Shown one piece after another: positions 44,129 to 54,858 of a stretch of DNA of 64,000 nt; position 1 is the stretch's first letter; each line of letters opens with the position of its first letter. This stretch comes from Microbulbifer harenosus (GTDB lineage Bacteria; Pseudomonadota; Gammaproteobacteria; Pseudomonadales; Cellvibrionaceae): contig NZ_VANI01000002.1 of the NCBI RefSeq assembly GCF_005771435.1, positions 186,001-250,000 of the forward strand, written 5' to 3'. Made by a program: the position numbers and the translations under genes. The notes beneath the pieces were generated by a model. It ran no database searches and was not told the origin of the DNA. It worked only from the letters and a program-made list of their open reading frames with translations.

Positions 44129-45702
44129 GGCGCGGCTCCTTGTAAGGATGCGGCCTTGTCGCCATCCGCAGCAGGTGCTGTGAAGTAGGTGGCCAGCAGG
44201 TTGCTCCAGCCCGCGGACTGGCGCAGCAGCGGCTGTGGATACAGGCCAATCCATACCAGCAATAGCAACGGCAGCAGCAGGGCAAACAGCTCGCGACGCC
44301 TGAGATCCATTAACCCTGAAGACCCCATTGTCGCGTCGCTGGCTTCCCGGACCGCCGGTGGCGGACCGAACAGCACACGCACCACCAGTTTCAGACCATA
44401 GATTGCAGCGCCGATCAGGCCTACAGCTGCCAGCGCGCTGAACCACGGAAACCGCGCATAGGTGCCGATCAATACCAGTGATTCGCCAACGAAATTCGCC
44501 AGTCCCGGCAATCCCATCGCGGCCACAATAAAAAACAGGAACACGGCGGCGAGCGCGGGCATCGTTTGCCAGATGCCGCGCACGTCATTGATGTCGCGGC
44601 TGTGCAGGCGATGCTGCAGGCTGCCGGCAATACCGAACAGCGCCGCCGTGCTGAGCCCGTGGGCAACCATCTGCGCCACCGCGCCCTGCAGCGCGATGCT
44701 GTTGAGTGCGTAAATGCCGAGTAACACAAAGCCCATGTGGCTGACGCTGGAATAGGCAATCAGGCGTTTGATGTCGGTTTGCGAGAATGCCATCAGCGCG
44801 CCATAGAGAATGCCCGCCACACCCAGCGCCATGGCTACGGGCGAGAACGCGGTGCTGGCCGCGGGAAACAATGGCAGGGTAAAGCGAATGAGCCCGTAGG
44901 CGCCGGTTTTCAGCAGAATAGCGGCGAGCAGCACACTGCCTGCCGTCGGCGCCTGGGTATGCGCGTCCGGCAGCCAGGTATGAACGAGGATCGCCGGTAG
45001 CTTTACCGCAAATGCAATAAAAAAGCCCAGCATCAGCCAATAGGCGTAGGGGGTTTCCGCAAATTGCGTGTGGAGTGTTGCCGTGAGTTGCTGCGGCGAA
45101 AAACTGACGCTTCCCGACATCTGGTAATGCACGAGGGTGCTGCCAACGATGGCGGCCAGCAGCAGCAGGCTGCTGGCCTGGGTGAAGATGAAAAACTGGA
45201 TGGCCGCACGGGTACGCTGCTCGTGCCCCCAGATGGCGATCAGTAACAACATGGGAACCAGCATGGTTTCCCAGAAGCAGAAGAACAGGAACAGGTCCTG
45301 GGCACAGAAAACACCGACCACGCCGGCAAGTGTCCACAGATAATTGGCGAGATAGCAGCCGGTCCGTCGGCGAATCTCTCGCCAGGTCATCACCAGCCCG
45401 AAAAGTCCACACAGTAACGTGAGTGCCAGCATCAGGAATCCGAGGCCGTCGATGGCGAGGGTAAACGAAATACCGAATCGCGGTATCCAGGGCACACGGA
45501 TGTGATCCCACCACAGTGTCTGTGGCTTAGGTTCCGCGGCCAGAACATCCAGTGCCTGCGGCAGGTAGCGGCCCAGCAGGAGGATTGCGATCGCGAGTAC
45601 AGTGAGCGCGATCCAATGGCCGCAGCCGCGCCGTAGATTCTCACCCGCCCAGGAAAGTCCGCCCCCCAGAATCAACAGAGCCAAAAGCCACAGCAGCGTC
45701 AC
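44125..45702 (-). CDS. nuoM: NADH-quinone oxidoreductase subunit M
   Basis: A 525-residue antiporter-like membrane subunit with VHTWLPDAHTQAPTAGSVLLAAILLKTGAYG, a hallmark of NuoM. The start is a GTG at 45702 overlapping the nuoL stop (GTGA); the longer open frame upstream lies within nuoL. The N-terminal helix is VTLLWLLALLILGGGLSWAG. Confidence 0.94.
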   Translation of the reverse strand: MTLLWLLALLILGGGLSWAGENLRRGCGHWIALTVLAIAILLLGRYLPQALDVLAAEPKPQTLWWDHIRVPWIPRFGISFTLAIDGLGFLMLALTLLCGLFGLVMTWREIRRRTGCYLANYLWTLAGVVGVFCAQDLFLFFCFWETMLVPMLLLIAIWGHEQRTRAAIQFFIFTQASSLLLLAAIVGSTLVHYQMSGSVSFSPQQLTATLHTQFAETPYAYWLMLGFFIAFAVKLPAILVHTWLPDAHTQAPTAGSVLLAAILLKTGAYGLIRFTLPLFPAASTAFSPVAMALGVAGILYGALMAFSQTDIKRLIAYSSVSHMGFVLLGIYALNSIALQGAVAQMVAHGLSTAALFGIAGSLQHRLHSRDINDVRGIWQTMPALAAVFLFFIVAAMGLPGLANFVGESLVLIGTYARFPWFSALAAVGLIGAAIYGLKLVVRVLFGPPPAVREASDATMGSSGLMDLRRRELFALLLPLLLLVWIGLYPQPLLRQSAGWSNLLATYFTAPAADGDKAASLQGAAP

Positions 45703-47537
45703 GGGCCCGACACCCTGGCAAGTGCGTGGACCACAAGCAGTAACAGCAAGGTGGCGGCGAGCAGTGTCGCCATATACCAGCGCAAGGTCCCATTCTGCGC
45801 GCGTGACAGGAACTGGTTGGCGCCGAGGCTGAGTGCGCTGATACCGCGATAGATCTGGGTGACGATGTCGCCGCGATTGACGCGACTGATCCACAAAACC
45901 GGACGCACAAAAAGCCGTTGATACAACGCATCGAATCCCCAGCCTTGCCGTAAGAATTCCCGACACAGTCCAAGTGCTTGCGACCCGGGACGCCGCGCCA
46001 GAAACCACCAGCAGAGGGCGATACCCAACAGGGTCGCAAGCGTGCCGGCAATGCCAACCACAAGTGATGCTGGCTCGGCATGCGCATCAACGAAAATGCT
46101 CTCCAGCGGCGGTGCGATCCAGCCACCAGCCAGTGCCAGCAGGCCCAGTGCAACAAGCGGCACGCCCATCTGCCAGCGCGTCGCCGCTGGCGGCAATCGC
46201 GAAATATCGTTGGCTTTTACGGGCCCGAAAAAAATCCGATAGAAAATACGGAAGCTGTACATGCCCGTTATTGCCGCGCCAATGAGTGCGCACCACCACA
46301 GCCACGGCGGCTGGTTGTGCCAGATGGCCAGCAGCAGGTGTTCCTTGCTGAAATATCCCGCGGTCAGTGGCAGTGCCGCCAGATTGGCGCAGCCGACACC
46401 GAAACAGGCACACAGGAACGGCAGTCTGCGCGCCAGACCGCCCATGGCATCGAGGGACTGCTTGTGGCGTACGCGCAGGATAGTCGCACCCGCCGCCAGA
46501 AACAGCAGTGCCTTGAAGAATGCGTGGGTGACCAGGTGAAAGATGGCGGCGGAAAAAGCGCCGGCACCGAGCGCCGCGAACATGTATCCCAGTTGGCTGA
46601 TGGTCGAATAGGCGAGCACACGCTTGATGTCGGTCTGCACCAGTGCGCTGCTTCCGGCCACCAGTAACGTGGCGGTGCCAATAATCGCCACGGTCTGCAT
46701 GGCCATCGCCGAGCTTTGAAACAGCGCGTGGCAGCGCGCGATCAGATACACCCCGGCGGTAACCATGGTGGCAGCGTGGATCAGCGCGCTTACCGGTGTG
46801 GGGCCGGCCATGGCATCCGGCAACCAGGTCTGCAACGGAATCTGCGCGGATTTCCCCACCGCACCGGCAAGCAGCAAGAGTGCACAGATCGCCAGCATCC
46901 GGTCATTGTGGCCGGGGTCTTGCAGTGCGGCCATCGCGGCCTGGATGCCCAGCGTATTGGTTTGCCAGAAGAGGGCGATGATGCCGATCAACAGCGCGGT
47001 ATCGCCGATACGGGTCATCAGAAACGCTTTGCCGGCGGCGCGGGCATTTTCCGGATTCCGGTACCAGAATCCGATCAGCAGGAAGCTGCACAGCCCCACC
47101 AGTTCCCAGCCCAGATAGAGCAGCACCAGATTGTCGGCCATGACCAACAGCGCCATGGCGCCGACAAACAGGTTCAGGTAGGCGAAGAAACGCCGATAGC
47201 CGTCATCGCCGCGCATGTAACCCGCGGCGAACAGGTGGATCAGCAAGCCCACGCCGGTGATCACGCCGAGCATGGTGATGGTCAGCGCATCCACATACAG
47301 CGCAAAGTCGACGCGCAGTGGCGGCAGCGAGACCCATTGCCACAAATGGACATAAGCCGGGGAAGCATGGTGTGTTGCGAGTATCGCCCACGCCACCGCG
47401 GACAAGGCCACAGAACCCACCCCGATGATTGCGCTCGCGCTTTCTGACAGCGGCCGGCGAATCAGCAGTGGCGCGCATGCCAGGCACAGGAAACCGAGCA
47501 GCGGAAACCCTGCGATGAGTACGGTCAGTGCGGACAT
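45699..47537 (-). CDS. nuoL: NADH-quinone oxidoreductase subunit L
   Basis: A 612-residue proton-pumping subunit. LQTWLPDAMAGPTPVSALIHAATMVTAGVYL is the conserved antiporter segment and LYLGWELVGLCSFLLIGFW follows the family. The C-terminal part includes the long lateral helix and a final membrane anchor (MATLLAATLLLLLVVHALA). ATG at 47537. Confidence 0.96.
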   Translation of the reverse strand: MSALTVLIAGFPLLGFLCLACAPLLIRRPLSESASAIIGVGSVALSAVAWAILATHHASPAYVHLWQWVSLPPLRVDFALYVDALTITMLGVITGVGLLIHLFAAGYMRGDDGYRRFFAYLNLFVGAMALLVMADNLVLLYLGWELVGLCSFLLIGFWYRNPENARAAGKAFLMTRIGDTALLIGIIALFWQTNTLGIQAAMAALQDPGHNDRMLAICALLLLAGAVGKSAQIPLQTWLPDAMAGPTPVSALIHAATMVTAGVYLIARCHALFQSSAMAMQTVAIIGTATLLVAGSSALVQTDIKRVLAYSTISQLGYMFAALGAGAFSAAIFHLVTHAFFKALLFLAAGATILRVRHKQSLDAMGGLARRLPFLCACFGVGCANLAALPLTAGYFSKEHLLLAIWHNQPPWLWWCALIGAAITGMYSFRIFYRIFFGPVKANDISRLPPAATRWQMGVPLVALGLLALAGGWIAPPLESIFVDAHAEPASLVVGIAGTLATLLGIALCWWFLARRPGSQALGLCREFLRQGWGFDALYQRLFVRPVLWISRVNRGDIVTQIYRGISALSLGANQFLSRAQNGTLRWYMATLLAATLLLLLVVHALARVSGP

Positions 47538-47552
47538 GAAGGTTCCTGCATT

Positions 47553-47900
47553 TCAGTCTCTCATGGCGGCCAGCTGATCGATGTCCAGGGTGTGGTGGCG
47601 GCGGTAGAACAGCAGTACCAGCGCGAGAGCAATTGCCACCTCCGCGGCAGCGAGGGTAACTACAAAGACATACATCACCTGGCCGTCCGGATTGCCCCAG
47701 TGGGCGCCGGCGGCGACGAATGCCAGTGCCACGGCGTTGGTGCAGATTTCCAGGCTCATCAGCGTGAACAGGATATTGCGCCGGATCAGCATGCCCACCG
47801 CGCCGACACAGAACAGCGCCGCGGCGAGTGCCAGGCCATGGCTCAAGGGAATCTGCTGCAGGGATTCTGCAGACTGTGCCGCGATTGCTTGCGCATTCAC
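47553..47900 (-). CDS. nuoK: NADH-quinone oxidoreductase subunit K
   Basis: A 115-residue three-helix subunit with [19 protein letters not shown] and [20 protein letters not shown], giving the two conserved membrane glutamates. It starts with GTG at 47900, overlapping the nuoJ stop by four bases. About 14 extra residues ([14 protein letters not shown]) precede the usual start. Confidence 0.95.
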   Translation of the reverse strand: MNAQAIAAQSAESLQQIPLSHGLALAAALFCVGAVGMLIRRNILFTLMSLEICTNAVALAFVAAGAHWGNPDGQVMYVFVVTLAAAEVAIALALVLLFYRRHHTLDIDQLAAMRD

Positions 47901-48460
47901 CGGACACCCCGCGCACTTTTCACGCTCTCTGTGCTTGCCGCGTTATTTGTGCTTGCCGCGCTATCCGCAGTGTGCCGCCGGGCCAGATGAAATGCGCCGA
48001 CCAGGCCCGCCAGCAATACGAAGGAGGCAAGCTCCACGACCAGCAGATATTTACTGTACATGGCGAGTCCCACCTCGGCGGCGGATACCGACCGGGCAGC
48101 AGCCCCGCGGCTAGCAGAATCCCAGAGCAAATACAGCATCATCACCAGCAGCGCACCGGCCAGTGACGCCGGGGCCAACCAGTTTTCCCTGGCCAGCCAC
48201 TGGGTTTCCTGATCGACGGCGGCCTTGCCCTGGTTCAGCATCATGATCACGAAGACCATCAGCACCAGAATGGCGCCGGCATAGACGATGACCTGTAGCG
48301 CCGCCGCCAGGGGCGCGCCGATCTGATAAAAAATACACGCGACGGCCAGCAGTGACACAATCAGCATCAACAAGGCGTGCACCGCGTTTCTGCTGATGAC
48401 CGCGAGCAGACTGGCCATCAGTGCAATCAATGCGGAAATATAAAAAGACACAAGTTCCAT
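47897..48460 (-). CDS. nuoJ: NADH-quinone oxidoreductase subunit J
   Basis: A 187-residue five-helix subunit ([59 protein letters not shown]). The ATG at 48460 gives the usual start; the frame open upstream overlaps nuoI. The tail ([24 protein letters not shown]) is encoded partly by an 18-bp near-perfect tandem repeat at about 47931-47966 and is not a conserved feature. Confidence 0.94.
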   Translation of the reverse strand: MELVSFYISALIALMASLLAVISRNAVHALLMLIVSLLAVACIFYQIGAPLAAALQVIVYAGAILVLMVFVIMMLNQGKAAVDQETQWLARENWLAPASLAGALLVMMLYLLWDSASRGAAARSVSAAEVGLAMYSKYLLVVELASFVLLAGLVGAFHLARRHTADSAASTNNAASTESVKSARGVR

Positions 48461-48483
48461 CTGGCCGCACCTTTGAGCTGTGT

Positions 48484-48999
48484 TTAAAGGTTGAGGCTTT
48501 TGACATTCACCGGCTTTGCTTCGCCTGCCGCCTCGCCCTTTGCTTTCCCCGATACTGTTTTGCCGGCATGCCGGTAAAAACTGTATTCGTGGTATTTTCC
48601 GGGGCCATTGATCAGCAGGTCTTCTTTTTCGTACACCATGTTCTGGCGATCGTATTCGCACATTTCAAAATCCGGTGTCAGCTGTATGGCGTAGGTGGGG
48701 CAGGCGTCCTCGCACAGGCCGCACATGATGCAGCGGGAGAAATTGATGCGAAAAAATTCCGGCCGCCAGCGGCCATCGGCATCCTCCATTTTTTGCAGGG
48801 AAATGCAGTCCGGTGGGCAGGCAACCGCACAGAGATTGCAGGCGACGCAGCGCTCGTCACCGTCCGGATCGCGGGTCAGCACAATACGCCCGCGGTAGCG
48901 CGGCGCCAGATACGGCATTTCCTCCGGATACTCCACCGTGACCCGACGCGTAAACAAATGACGGAAGACCAGCCACAGGCTGCGAAGAATACTGATCAT
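48484..48999 (-). CDS. nuoI: NADH-quinone oxidoreductase subunit I
   Basis: A 171-residue peripheral subunit with two 4Fe-4S ferredoxin motifs, [15 protein letters not shown] and [15 protein letters not shown], binding clusters N6a and N6b. The C-terminal tail is Lys- and Ala-rich. It begins seven bases after the nuoH stop. Confidence 0.97.
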   Translation of the reverse strand: MISILRSLWLVFRHLFTRRVTVEYPEEMPYLAPRYRGRIVLTRDPDGDERCVACNLCAVACPPDCISLQKMEDADGRWRPEFFRINFSRCIMCGLCEDACPTYAIQLTPDFEMCEYDRQNMVYEKEDLLINGPGKYHEYSFYRHAGKTVSGKAKGEAAGEAKPVNVKSLNL

Positions 49000-49006
49000 T
49001 TCTATT

Positions 49007-49972
49007 TCATCCCCGCCATATCAGTACGCTTCCGGTGACGACCAGATTGAGCAGCGCCAGCGGCAGCATCACCTTCCAGCCGAATGCCATCAGTTGATCG
49101 TAACGGGGCCGCGGCAACGCCGCGCGCAGCAAAATAAACAGGCACACCAGTGCAAATGTCTTCAGTGCAAACCAGACCAAGGGTGGCAGCCACGGACCCA
49201 GCCATCCGCCCAGGAACAGGGTGGTGACCAGTGCGGAGATCAAAAGGATGGAAAGGTATTCGCCGACGAAGAACAGGCCGAATTTCATTCCCGAATACTC
49301 GGTATGAAATCCCGCGGTCAACTCATGCTCCGCCTCGGGCAGATCCAGCGGCAGCCGGTGACTTTCCGCGATGCCCGCCACCAGAAATATCGCGCAGCCG
49401 AGCATTTGCGGCAGCAGGAACCAGCCATTTTCCTGGGCCATCACGATGCTGCGCAGATCGAAACTGCCGGCGAGCATCACCACGCCCATCAATGACAGCC
49501 CCATAAACACTTCGTAGCTCACGGTCTGCGCCGCCGCGCGCAGACCGCCGAGCAGGGCATATTTGTTACCGGAGGCATAGGCGCCGAGTACAACGCTGTA
49601 CACCGCCAGTGCACTCATCGCCAAAAAGAACAGCAATCCGATATGCATGTCGATGACGCCAACGGCGGGGCTGAAGGGCACCACCACAAACGCCAGTAGC
49701 GTGGTTGCCATAACAATGGTGGGTGCCAGTAGGAACACCGGTGCATCGGCGAAGCGCGGAATGAAATCCTCCTTGAAGAACAGCTTGATCATGTCCGCCA
49801 CCACCTGCATCAGGCCGAACGGTCCCACCCGGTTGGGGCCCGGTCTGTCCTGCCAGAAGCCGAGCAGCCGGCGCTCTCCCCAGGTGAGCAGCGCCGTCAA
49901 CAGCACCGCAGTGGTGAGCACGCCAAATATGTTCAGCAGTGTCATGGCGATATCTGCATGGCCGGTATTCAC
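49007..49972 (-). CDS. nuoH: NADH-quinone oxidoreductase subunit H
   Basis: A 321-residue eight-helix subunit at the quinone site. [30 protein letters not shown] and [30 protein letters not shown] are diagnostic. A GTG at 49972, two bases after the nuoG stop with GGAG nine bases before it, is the likely start; ATG 49945 is an alternative. Confidence 0.96.
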   Translation of the reverse strand: MNTGHADIAMTLLNIFGVLTTAVLLTALLTWGERRLLGFWQDRPGPNRVGPFGLMQVVADMIKLFFKEDFIPRFADAPVFLLAPTIVMATTLLAFVVVPFSPAVGVIDMHIGLLFFLAMSALAVYSVVLGAYASGNKYALLGGLRAAAQTVSYEVFMGLSLMGVVMLAGSFDLRSIVMAQENGWFLLPQMLGCAIFLVAGIAESHRLPLDLPEAEHELTAGFHTEYSGMKFGLFFVGEYLSILLISALVTTLFLGGWLGPWLPPLVWFALKTFALVCLFILLRAALPRPRYDQLMAFGWKVMLPLALLNLVVTGSVLIWRG

Positions 49973-49974
49973 GC

Positions 49975-52857
49975 TCAGGCGTCTCCCGGCGCGATCTGTT
50001 CGCGCTCTATATACGCACCGGGAATGGAGGCCATTTGCGTAAAGCCTGTACTGACGCCGATGCAGTGCCGCGGAATGGTATCGGATACCTTGGCGAGCAA
50101 TTGCCAGCGGTCACCGCTTTCGGTAATCGCAATCTGTTGTCCCGCAGTCAGCGACAGCAACTCTAGGTCTTGCGGGTGGAAGACCGCGAACGGCTCCTCG
50201 GTGACGGAGGCAATGGCGCCGGCGTAGTTACTCAGTTCGCCGGAGCCGAACATGCGATAGAGCGGCAAAATCCGGAAGCCGTCGCTTGGATCGGCAGTGG
50301 GCCGCGCTGCATCGCCAGCGGCCGAGTCGGAGTGGAACACCACCGCTTTGCGGGCGAGCGGTTGCCCGCTGCTGTGCCCCAGGCGCGCGGCCCCCGGTTT
50401 GGGCTGGTAGCAGTGGATTGCCTGATTGGAGTTCCAGCCGGGCGCCCAGTTGTTGGCTTGTAGCGGCGACTGGCAGGCGAACTGAATGCCCTCCATGGAA
50501 AACGCCATAGGGGCATCGTCGTCCGGCAATGGCTTGTACTCGGCGACCTGGCGCTCCGCCTGGATGGCGGTACGGCCGCTGTAGCGGTGAGGCTGGCGCG
50601 CTGTCTTCTGACCCTCAATGGTCTGGTCCCAGTCCGGTCCCAGCTCGGCCAGCGGTGCCAGTTCCGGGTACGATTCCGCCAGCGCCACACTCAGTTGGGT
50701 TACATGCCGCCACCGGGCCAGCGACTGCAGTCGCGCGTGTGTCTCCTCGTCTCCGGAAAGCTCCGCGCCAGCAAGTTCCCCGCTGGCTGCGGCGGCATCG
50801 GCGAGCCAACGCCAGCTGGCCTGAATCCATCCGGAACCCTCGTATACCGCATAGTGGCGCTGGGCGAGGCCGCCGCTGTTCACCAGCGTGCCCTCGTACT
50901 CCGGTGTGGCAGCGGCGGGCAGTATCAGGTCGGCGCGCGCACTGGTGCGGTTGTGCACGATTTCCAGCTGGATGATTTCATCGACACCGGCGCACAGCTG
51001 ATCGGCGACAGACGCGGGTAGCTGCCGGTAGAGATCGGCTTCCATCACCAGCAGGGTCGTCGGCTGCGGCGTATGCTCTGATTGCCGTTCGCGGTGCAGC
51101 TGATTCAGGTTTTGCCGGGCATCGCAGAGTTGCGCCAGACCCAGGCTGTTGGCTTCGGGGCAGGCGAGATACAGTGCGGCACGGGCTTCGCGACTGTCTG
51201 TTTGGCGGTGATTTGCTTCTTTGTGGCCGGCGACGGCAAAGGCGAGTCGCGCCGCGGCCTGCAACAGCTCCTGCGACTGCAGTCCGCAGCCGGATACGAT
51301 CACCGGGTGTCGGGCCTGTTTCAGCTGTTCGACCAGCGCAGTGAATTCGCCCGTGTCCAGTCCGGCGATATCCGGTGCGTGGATTTCTCCGGATTCCGCG
51401 GTGAGCGCCTGTGCCAGCACATCGGCCAGTGCCACCATCTGTTCGGGCGCCGCCCGTACACGGCAGCTGGCAATGTCGTCGAGATCGGTGCGCTCTGCGC
51501 TCGCGACCAGCAGCGGCGTGCGAATACCGGTGAGCTGGCGCACGGAATCGTCCTGCCATGCGGGTATTTTCAGTTCTCCGGCGCGCGCTATCTGTGCGCT
51601 GCGCGCGGCCTGCCGTACGGCGAGTGCAATGCGCGGCGCGGTGTCGGCAATGTCTTCACCCAGCACGATCACCATGTCGGCCCGTTCAATCTCCGGGGTG
51701 CCCGGCGAGTGAACACGCGGGTCGCGCTGGATACGGTCGACCAGCTTGAGCAGCGCGAGGCTGCGCTCATCCAGTCCCGCATAAAAATGTTCGCGACCCA
51801 CCAGGGTCTGCAATGCAAAGTTGTTTTCGAGAGAGCTGCGGCTGGAACCTATGCCGATGACGCGCCGGTTGCCGCTGCGCATCTGCGCGATGGTCACCGC
51901 CAGTCGTGCCACCGCGTCCGCGGGTGACAGAGACTGATGAACCTTTGCTGAGCCGGCAGTGGTCTGAATCAGCGGCTGCGTAAGCGCCGCCTGCGGCGTG
52001 TAGATGCGCGCGGCACTGTTGGCGTATTCATAGCCGAAGCGTCCGCGGTCACACAGGAAATAGCCGTTGATCTGGCGATGGAAAAGGTTGGTCACCCGGC
52101 GCAGCTGGCGCGGATCCCCTTTGCCATCGCGGCGCGCTCCCGGCGCGGTGTTGCAGCCGACGGCGCAGTGTTCGCACACCGAGGGCGCGGTCTGCAGATC
52201 CCATTTGCGGACGTAGTGACGACTGTAGGTTTTATCCGTAAATACACCGGTGGGGCAGACCTCCACCAGGTTGCCGCTGAATCCGTTGTCCAAAAGGCCG
52301 TCCTCCTGACGTCCAAAATACACCTGATGATTGCGCCCCAGCGCTTGCAGGTCCGTGCCGCCGGCGTGATCGCGATAGAAGCGCACGCAGCGATAACAGG
52401 TGATGCAGCGGTTCATTTCATGGTTGATGAACGGGCCGAGATACTGATTGTTGTGCGTGCGCTTGCGACCTTGAAAGCGGCGTTGGGTATGTCCGCTCAT
52501 CAGCGTCATGTCCTGCAGATGGCACTCGCCGCCTTCCTCGCACACCGGGCAGTCGTGGGGGTGGTTGGTCATCAGATTTTCGATGATGCCTGCACGGAAA
52601 TCCTGCGCAGTGGGCGCGTCGATGGAATAGATAGCGCCATCCTTGACCGGCGTCATGCAGCTCATCACCAGCGTGCCGCGCTGGTCGTCGGCGTCTTTGA
52701 AGAGCACCACCGCGCACTGGCGGCAGGCGCCGACGGAACCCAGCGCCGGATGCCAGCAGAAATAGGGCAGATTTTTTTTCAGGCTCAGGCAGGCACTGAG
52801 CAGGTTCTGCCCGTCGTCTACCTCATACTGTCGATTATCTATTGTTATCGTTGCCAT
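49975..52857 (-). CDS. nuoG: NADH-quinone oxidoreductase subunit G
   Basis: A 960-residue Fe-S subunit. An N-terminal 2Fe-2S domain (LPYFCWHPALGSVGACRQC), HDCPVCEEGGECHLQD, CITCYRCVRFYRDHAGG and the N7-type set CEHCAVGCNTAPG with a later Cys in FLCDRGRFG are all present, followed by a molybdopterin-oxidoreductase-like body. The N7 cluster is typical of E. coli-type enzymes. The ATG at 52857 gives the usual MATITID start; an in-frame ATG at 52884 is less likely. A 135-base gap separates it from nuoF. Confidence 0.95.
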   Translation of the reverse strand: MATITIDNRQYEVDDGQNLLSACLSLKKNLPYFCWHPALGSVGACRQCAVVLFKDADDQRGTLVMSCMTPVKDGAIYSIDAPTAQDFRAGIIENLMTNHPHDCPVCEEGGECHLQDMTLMSGHTQRRFQGRKRTHNNQYLGPFINHEMNRCITCYRCVRFYRDHAGGTDLQALGRNHQVYFGRQEDGLLDNGFSGNLVEVCPTGVFTDKTYSRHYVRKWDLQTAPSVCEHCAVGCNTAPGARRDGKGDPRQLRRVTNLFHRQINGYFLCDRGRFGYEYANSAARIYTPQAALTQPLIQTTAGSAKVHQSLSPADAVARLAVTIAQMRSGNRRVIGIGSSRSSLENNFALQTLVGREHFYAGLDERSLALLKLVDRIQRDPRVHSPGTPEIERADMVIVLGEDIADTAPRIALAVRQAARSAQIARAGELKIPAWQDDSVRQLTGIRTPLLVASAERTDLDDIASCRVRAAPEQMVALADVLAQALTAESGEIHAPDIAGLDTGEFTALVEQLKQARHPVIVSGCGLQSQELLQAAARLAFAVAGHKEANHRQTDSREARAALYLACPEANSLGLAQLCDARQNLNQLHRERQSEHTPQPTTLLVMEADLYRQLPASVADQLCAGVDEIIQLEIVHNRTSARADLILPAAATPEYEGTLVNSGGLAQRHYAVYEGSGWIQASWRWLADAAAASGELAGAELSGDEETHARLQSLARWRHVTQLSVALAESYPELAPLAELGPDWDQTIEGQKTARQPHRYSGRTAIQAERQVAEYKPLPDDDAPMAFSMEGIQFACQSPLQANNWAPGWNSNQAIHCYQPKPGAARLGHSSGQPLARKAVVFHSDSAAGDAARPTADPSDGFRILPLYRMFGSGELSNYAGAIASVTEEPFAVFHPQDLELLSLTAGQQIAITESGDRWQLLAKVSDTIPRHCIGVSTGFTQMASIPGAYIEREQIAPGDA

Positions 52858-52993
52858 GGCTTGGGCATTCCCTGCCTTGAGCATTGCACCGGTGTGTCCG
52901 GTCCGTTCGAAGCTTGTTTACGATTCGCTTTGACGACTTCCTGTAACGACTTGCGCTTATTGTAAAAATGCCTGCCGCAGTGTCAGCGGCATT

Positions 52994-54322
52994 TCAGTGT
53001 TCGCACAGTGGCTCGGCAGCGGGCTTTGCGCTGTGTCGATAGGGACAGCCGCGCTGTACGATATGCGCGACATAATCCCGCAAAAATAATTTCAGGCTGC
53101 TCTGCAGCGGCTCGGCCGCACCGGGTGCCAGCGCGCAGAATGTGGTGCCCGGCCCCATACGTCGCGCCAGTTCCCGCAGCAGGACCAGGTCGCGTTTTTC
53201 GCCGAGTCCACTTTCGATACGCTGCAGAATTTCCACTACCCATGGCAGCCCGTCGCGACAGGGCGTGCACCAGCCACAGGACTCCCGCGCAAAAAAACGC
53301 TGCAGGTTCAACACCATGGCGACCGGACAGGTGTGGTCATCGAGCACGATCAGCGTGCCGGTGCCGAGGCGGCTGCCGGCCTCGCCTATCACATCGTAGT
53401 CCATCGCCAGATCCAGGTGGCGTGGAGACAGAAAATCCGTCGAGCCGCCCCCCGGTAAAAATCCGCGCAGTTGGTAGCCGGGCGCCATGCCACCCGCATG
53501 CTGCTCAATGATTTTGCGAATGGGTGTACCCATCGGCAATTCCCATAGGCCCGGATGTTTTACCCGTCCGCTCACACCGAACAGTTTGCTGCCTGTGTCT
53601 TTTTCTCGGCCGAGCCCGCGGTACCAGTCCTCCCCCAGCGCCAGCAGGCAGGGCAGGTTGCACAGGGTTTCCACGTTGTTCACCACGGTGGGCATTCCCC
53701 ACAGACCACTCACCTGCGGAAACGGCGGCTTGGCTCTGGGAATGGCGCGACGGCCCTCGAGGGCATTGAGCAGCGCGGTTTCCTCGCCGCAGATGTAATT
53801 GCCGGCACTGCGGTGCAGGTGAATCCGCAGGGAGAATTCCCGCTGCATGATGCGCTGGCCGAGCAGGCCGGCGTTGACCGCTTCCTGAAGGGCATGGGCC
53901 AGGCGCTCGGCCGCCAGATGGTATTCGCCGCGGATAAAGATATAGGCGGTCTCGGCGCCGATGGCGCGGGCGGCGATCAACATCCCCTCGATAAGCAGAT
54001 GCGGGTCCCGCTCCATCAGATAGCGATCCTTGAACGCTCCGGGTTCCATTTCATCCGCATTGCAGATCAGGTAGCGCGGCCCCGGGTGCTGGTCTGCGTC
54101 GGGGACAAAACTCCACTTGAGTCCGGTATTGAAGCCGGCGCCGCCGCGCCCCCGCAGTCCCGCGCTCTTGACTAGTTCGACGATATTTTTCGGCGCCATT
54201 TCCAGCGCTGCCTGCAGTCCGCTGTAGCCACCGCCTTTGCGGTACGCATCAAGAGACACCGCGTCGCCGCCGCGGATATTCCGGGTAAGTGGGGTGCGCA
54301 GGCCGGGGTCCAGTCCGGGCAT
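52994..54322 (-). CDS. nuoF: NADH-quinone oxidoreductase subunit F
   Basis: A 442-residue NADH-binding subunit. GRGGAGFNTGLKW and the ICNADEMEPGAFKDR segment form the FMN and NADH site; ESCGWCTPCRDG plus a later Cys (TFCALAPG) bind cluster N3. The start at 54322, one base after the nuoE stop, gives the standard length; two earlier in-frame ATGs lie within nuoE. Confidence 0.95.
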   Translation of the reverse strand: MPGLDPGLRTPLTRNIRGGDAVSLDAYRKGGGYSGLQAALEMAPKNIVELVKSAGLRGRGGAGFNTGLKWSFVPDADQHPGPRYLICNADEMEPGAFKDRYLMERDPHLLIEGMLIAARAIGAETAYIFIRGEYHLAAERLAHALQEAVNAGLLGQRIMQREFSLRIHLHRSAGNYICGEETALLNALEGRRAIPRAKPPFPQVSGLWGMPTVVNNVETLCNLPCLLALGEDWYRGLGREKDTGSKLFGVSGRVKHPGLWELPMGTPIRKIIEQHAGGMAPGYQLRGFLPGGGSTDFLSPRHLDLAMDYDVIGEAGSRLGTGTLIVLDDHTCPVAMVLNLQRFFARESCGWCTPCRDGLPWVVEILQRIESGLGEKRDLVLLRELARRMGPGTTFCALAPGAAEPLQSSLKLFLRDYVAHIVQRGCPYRHSAKPAAEPLCEH

Positions 54323-54323
54323 C

Positions 54324-54854
54324 TTACTGTTCCCGGTGGTCGGACATGGGTTGTTGTCCATCGCGCGCGCGCAATTCACTGAGCATTGCGTCCAGGGTTT
54401 CCCGGGACAGTTGCCGATACATCTCCCTGCCCACCATCATCACCGGCGCCCTGTCGCAGTCGCCCAGGCACGGGGTTTCCAGCAGGGTAAACAATCCGTC
54501 GCGGCTGCTTTCGCCAGGGGAAATCTGCAGCCGGTTCTGCAAATGTGCTTGCAGTCCGTCGCCGCCCAGCATCCAGCAGCTGACGCTGTTGCAGCAGTAG
54601 ATCACGTGCTTTCCCACCGGCTCGCGGAATATCAACTGGTAGTAGGTGGCCAGCGCTTCCAGCTCCGCGATGGGGCATTTGAGGTAGCTTGCCAGTGCCT
54701 GCAGGCTGCCGTCGGAAACCCAGCCCCTGTGCTGCTGGACGATGCGCAACGCTTCCAGTAGCACCGCACTTTTGTGCGGGTAGTGCCCGGCCTCGGCGTC
54801 GATATCGCGGATTTCTTCGGTACTGAGTTCGGGGGTAATCCGTTCCAAGGTCAT
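54324..54854 (-). CDS. nuoE: NADH-quinone oxidoreductase subunit E
   Basis: A 176-residue thioredoxin-like 2Fe-2S subunit with CCNSVSCWMLGG and TPCLGDCDRAP for cluster N1a. The ATG at 54854 follows the nuoCD stop by four bases but AGGAG abuts it directly; a TTG two codons later is ideally spaced from AGGAG and may be the true start. Confidence 0.94.
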   Translation of the reverse strand: MTLERITPELSTEEIRDIDAEAGHYPHKSAVLLEALRIVQQHRGWVSDGSLQALASYLKCPIAELEALATYYQLIFREPVGKHVIYCCNSVSCWMLGGDGLQAHLQNRLQISPGESSRDGLFTLLETPCLGDCDRAPVMMVGREMYRQLSRETLDAMLSELRARDGQQPMSDHREQ

Positions 54855-54858
54855 CTCC

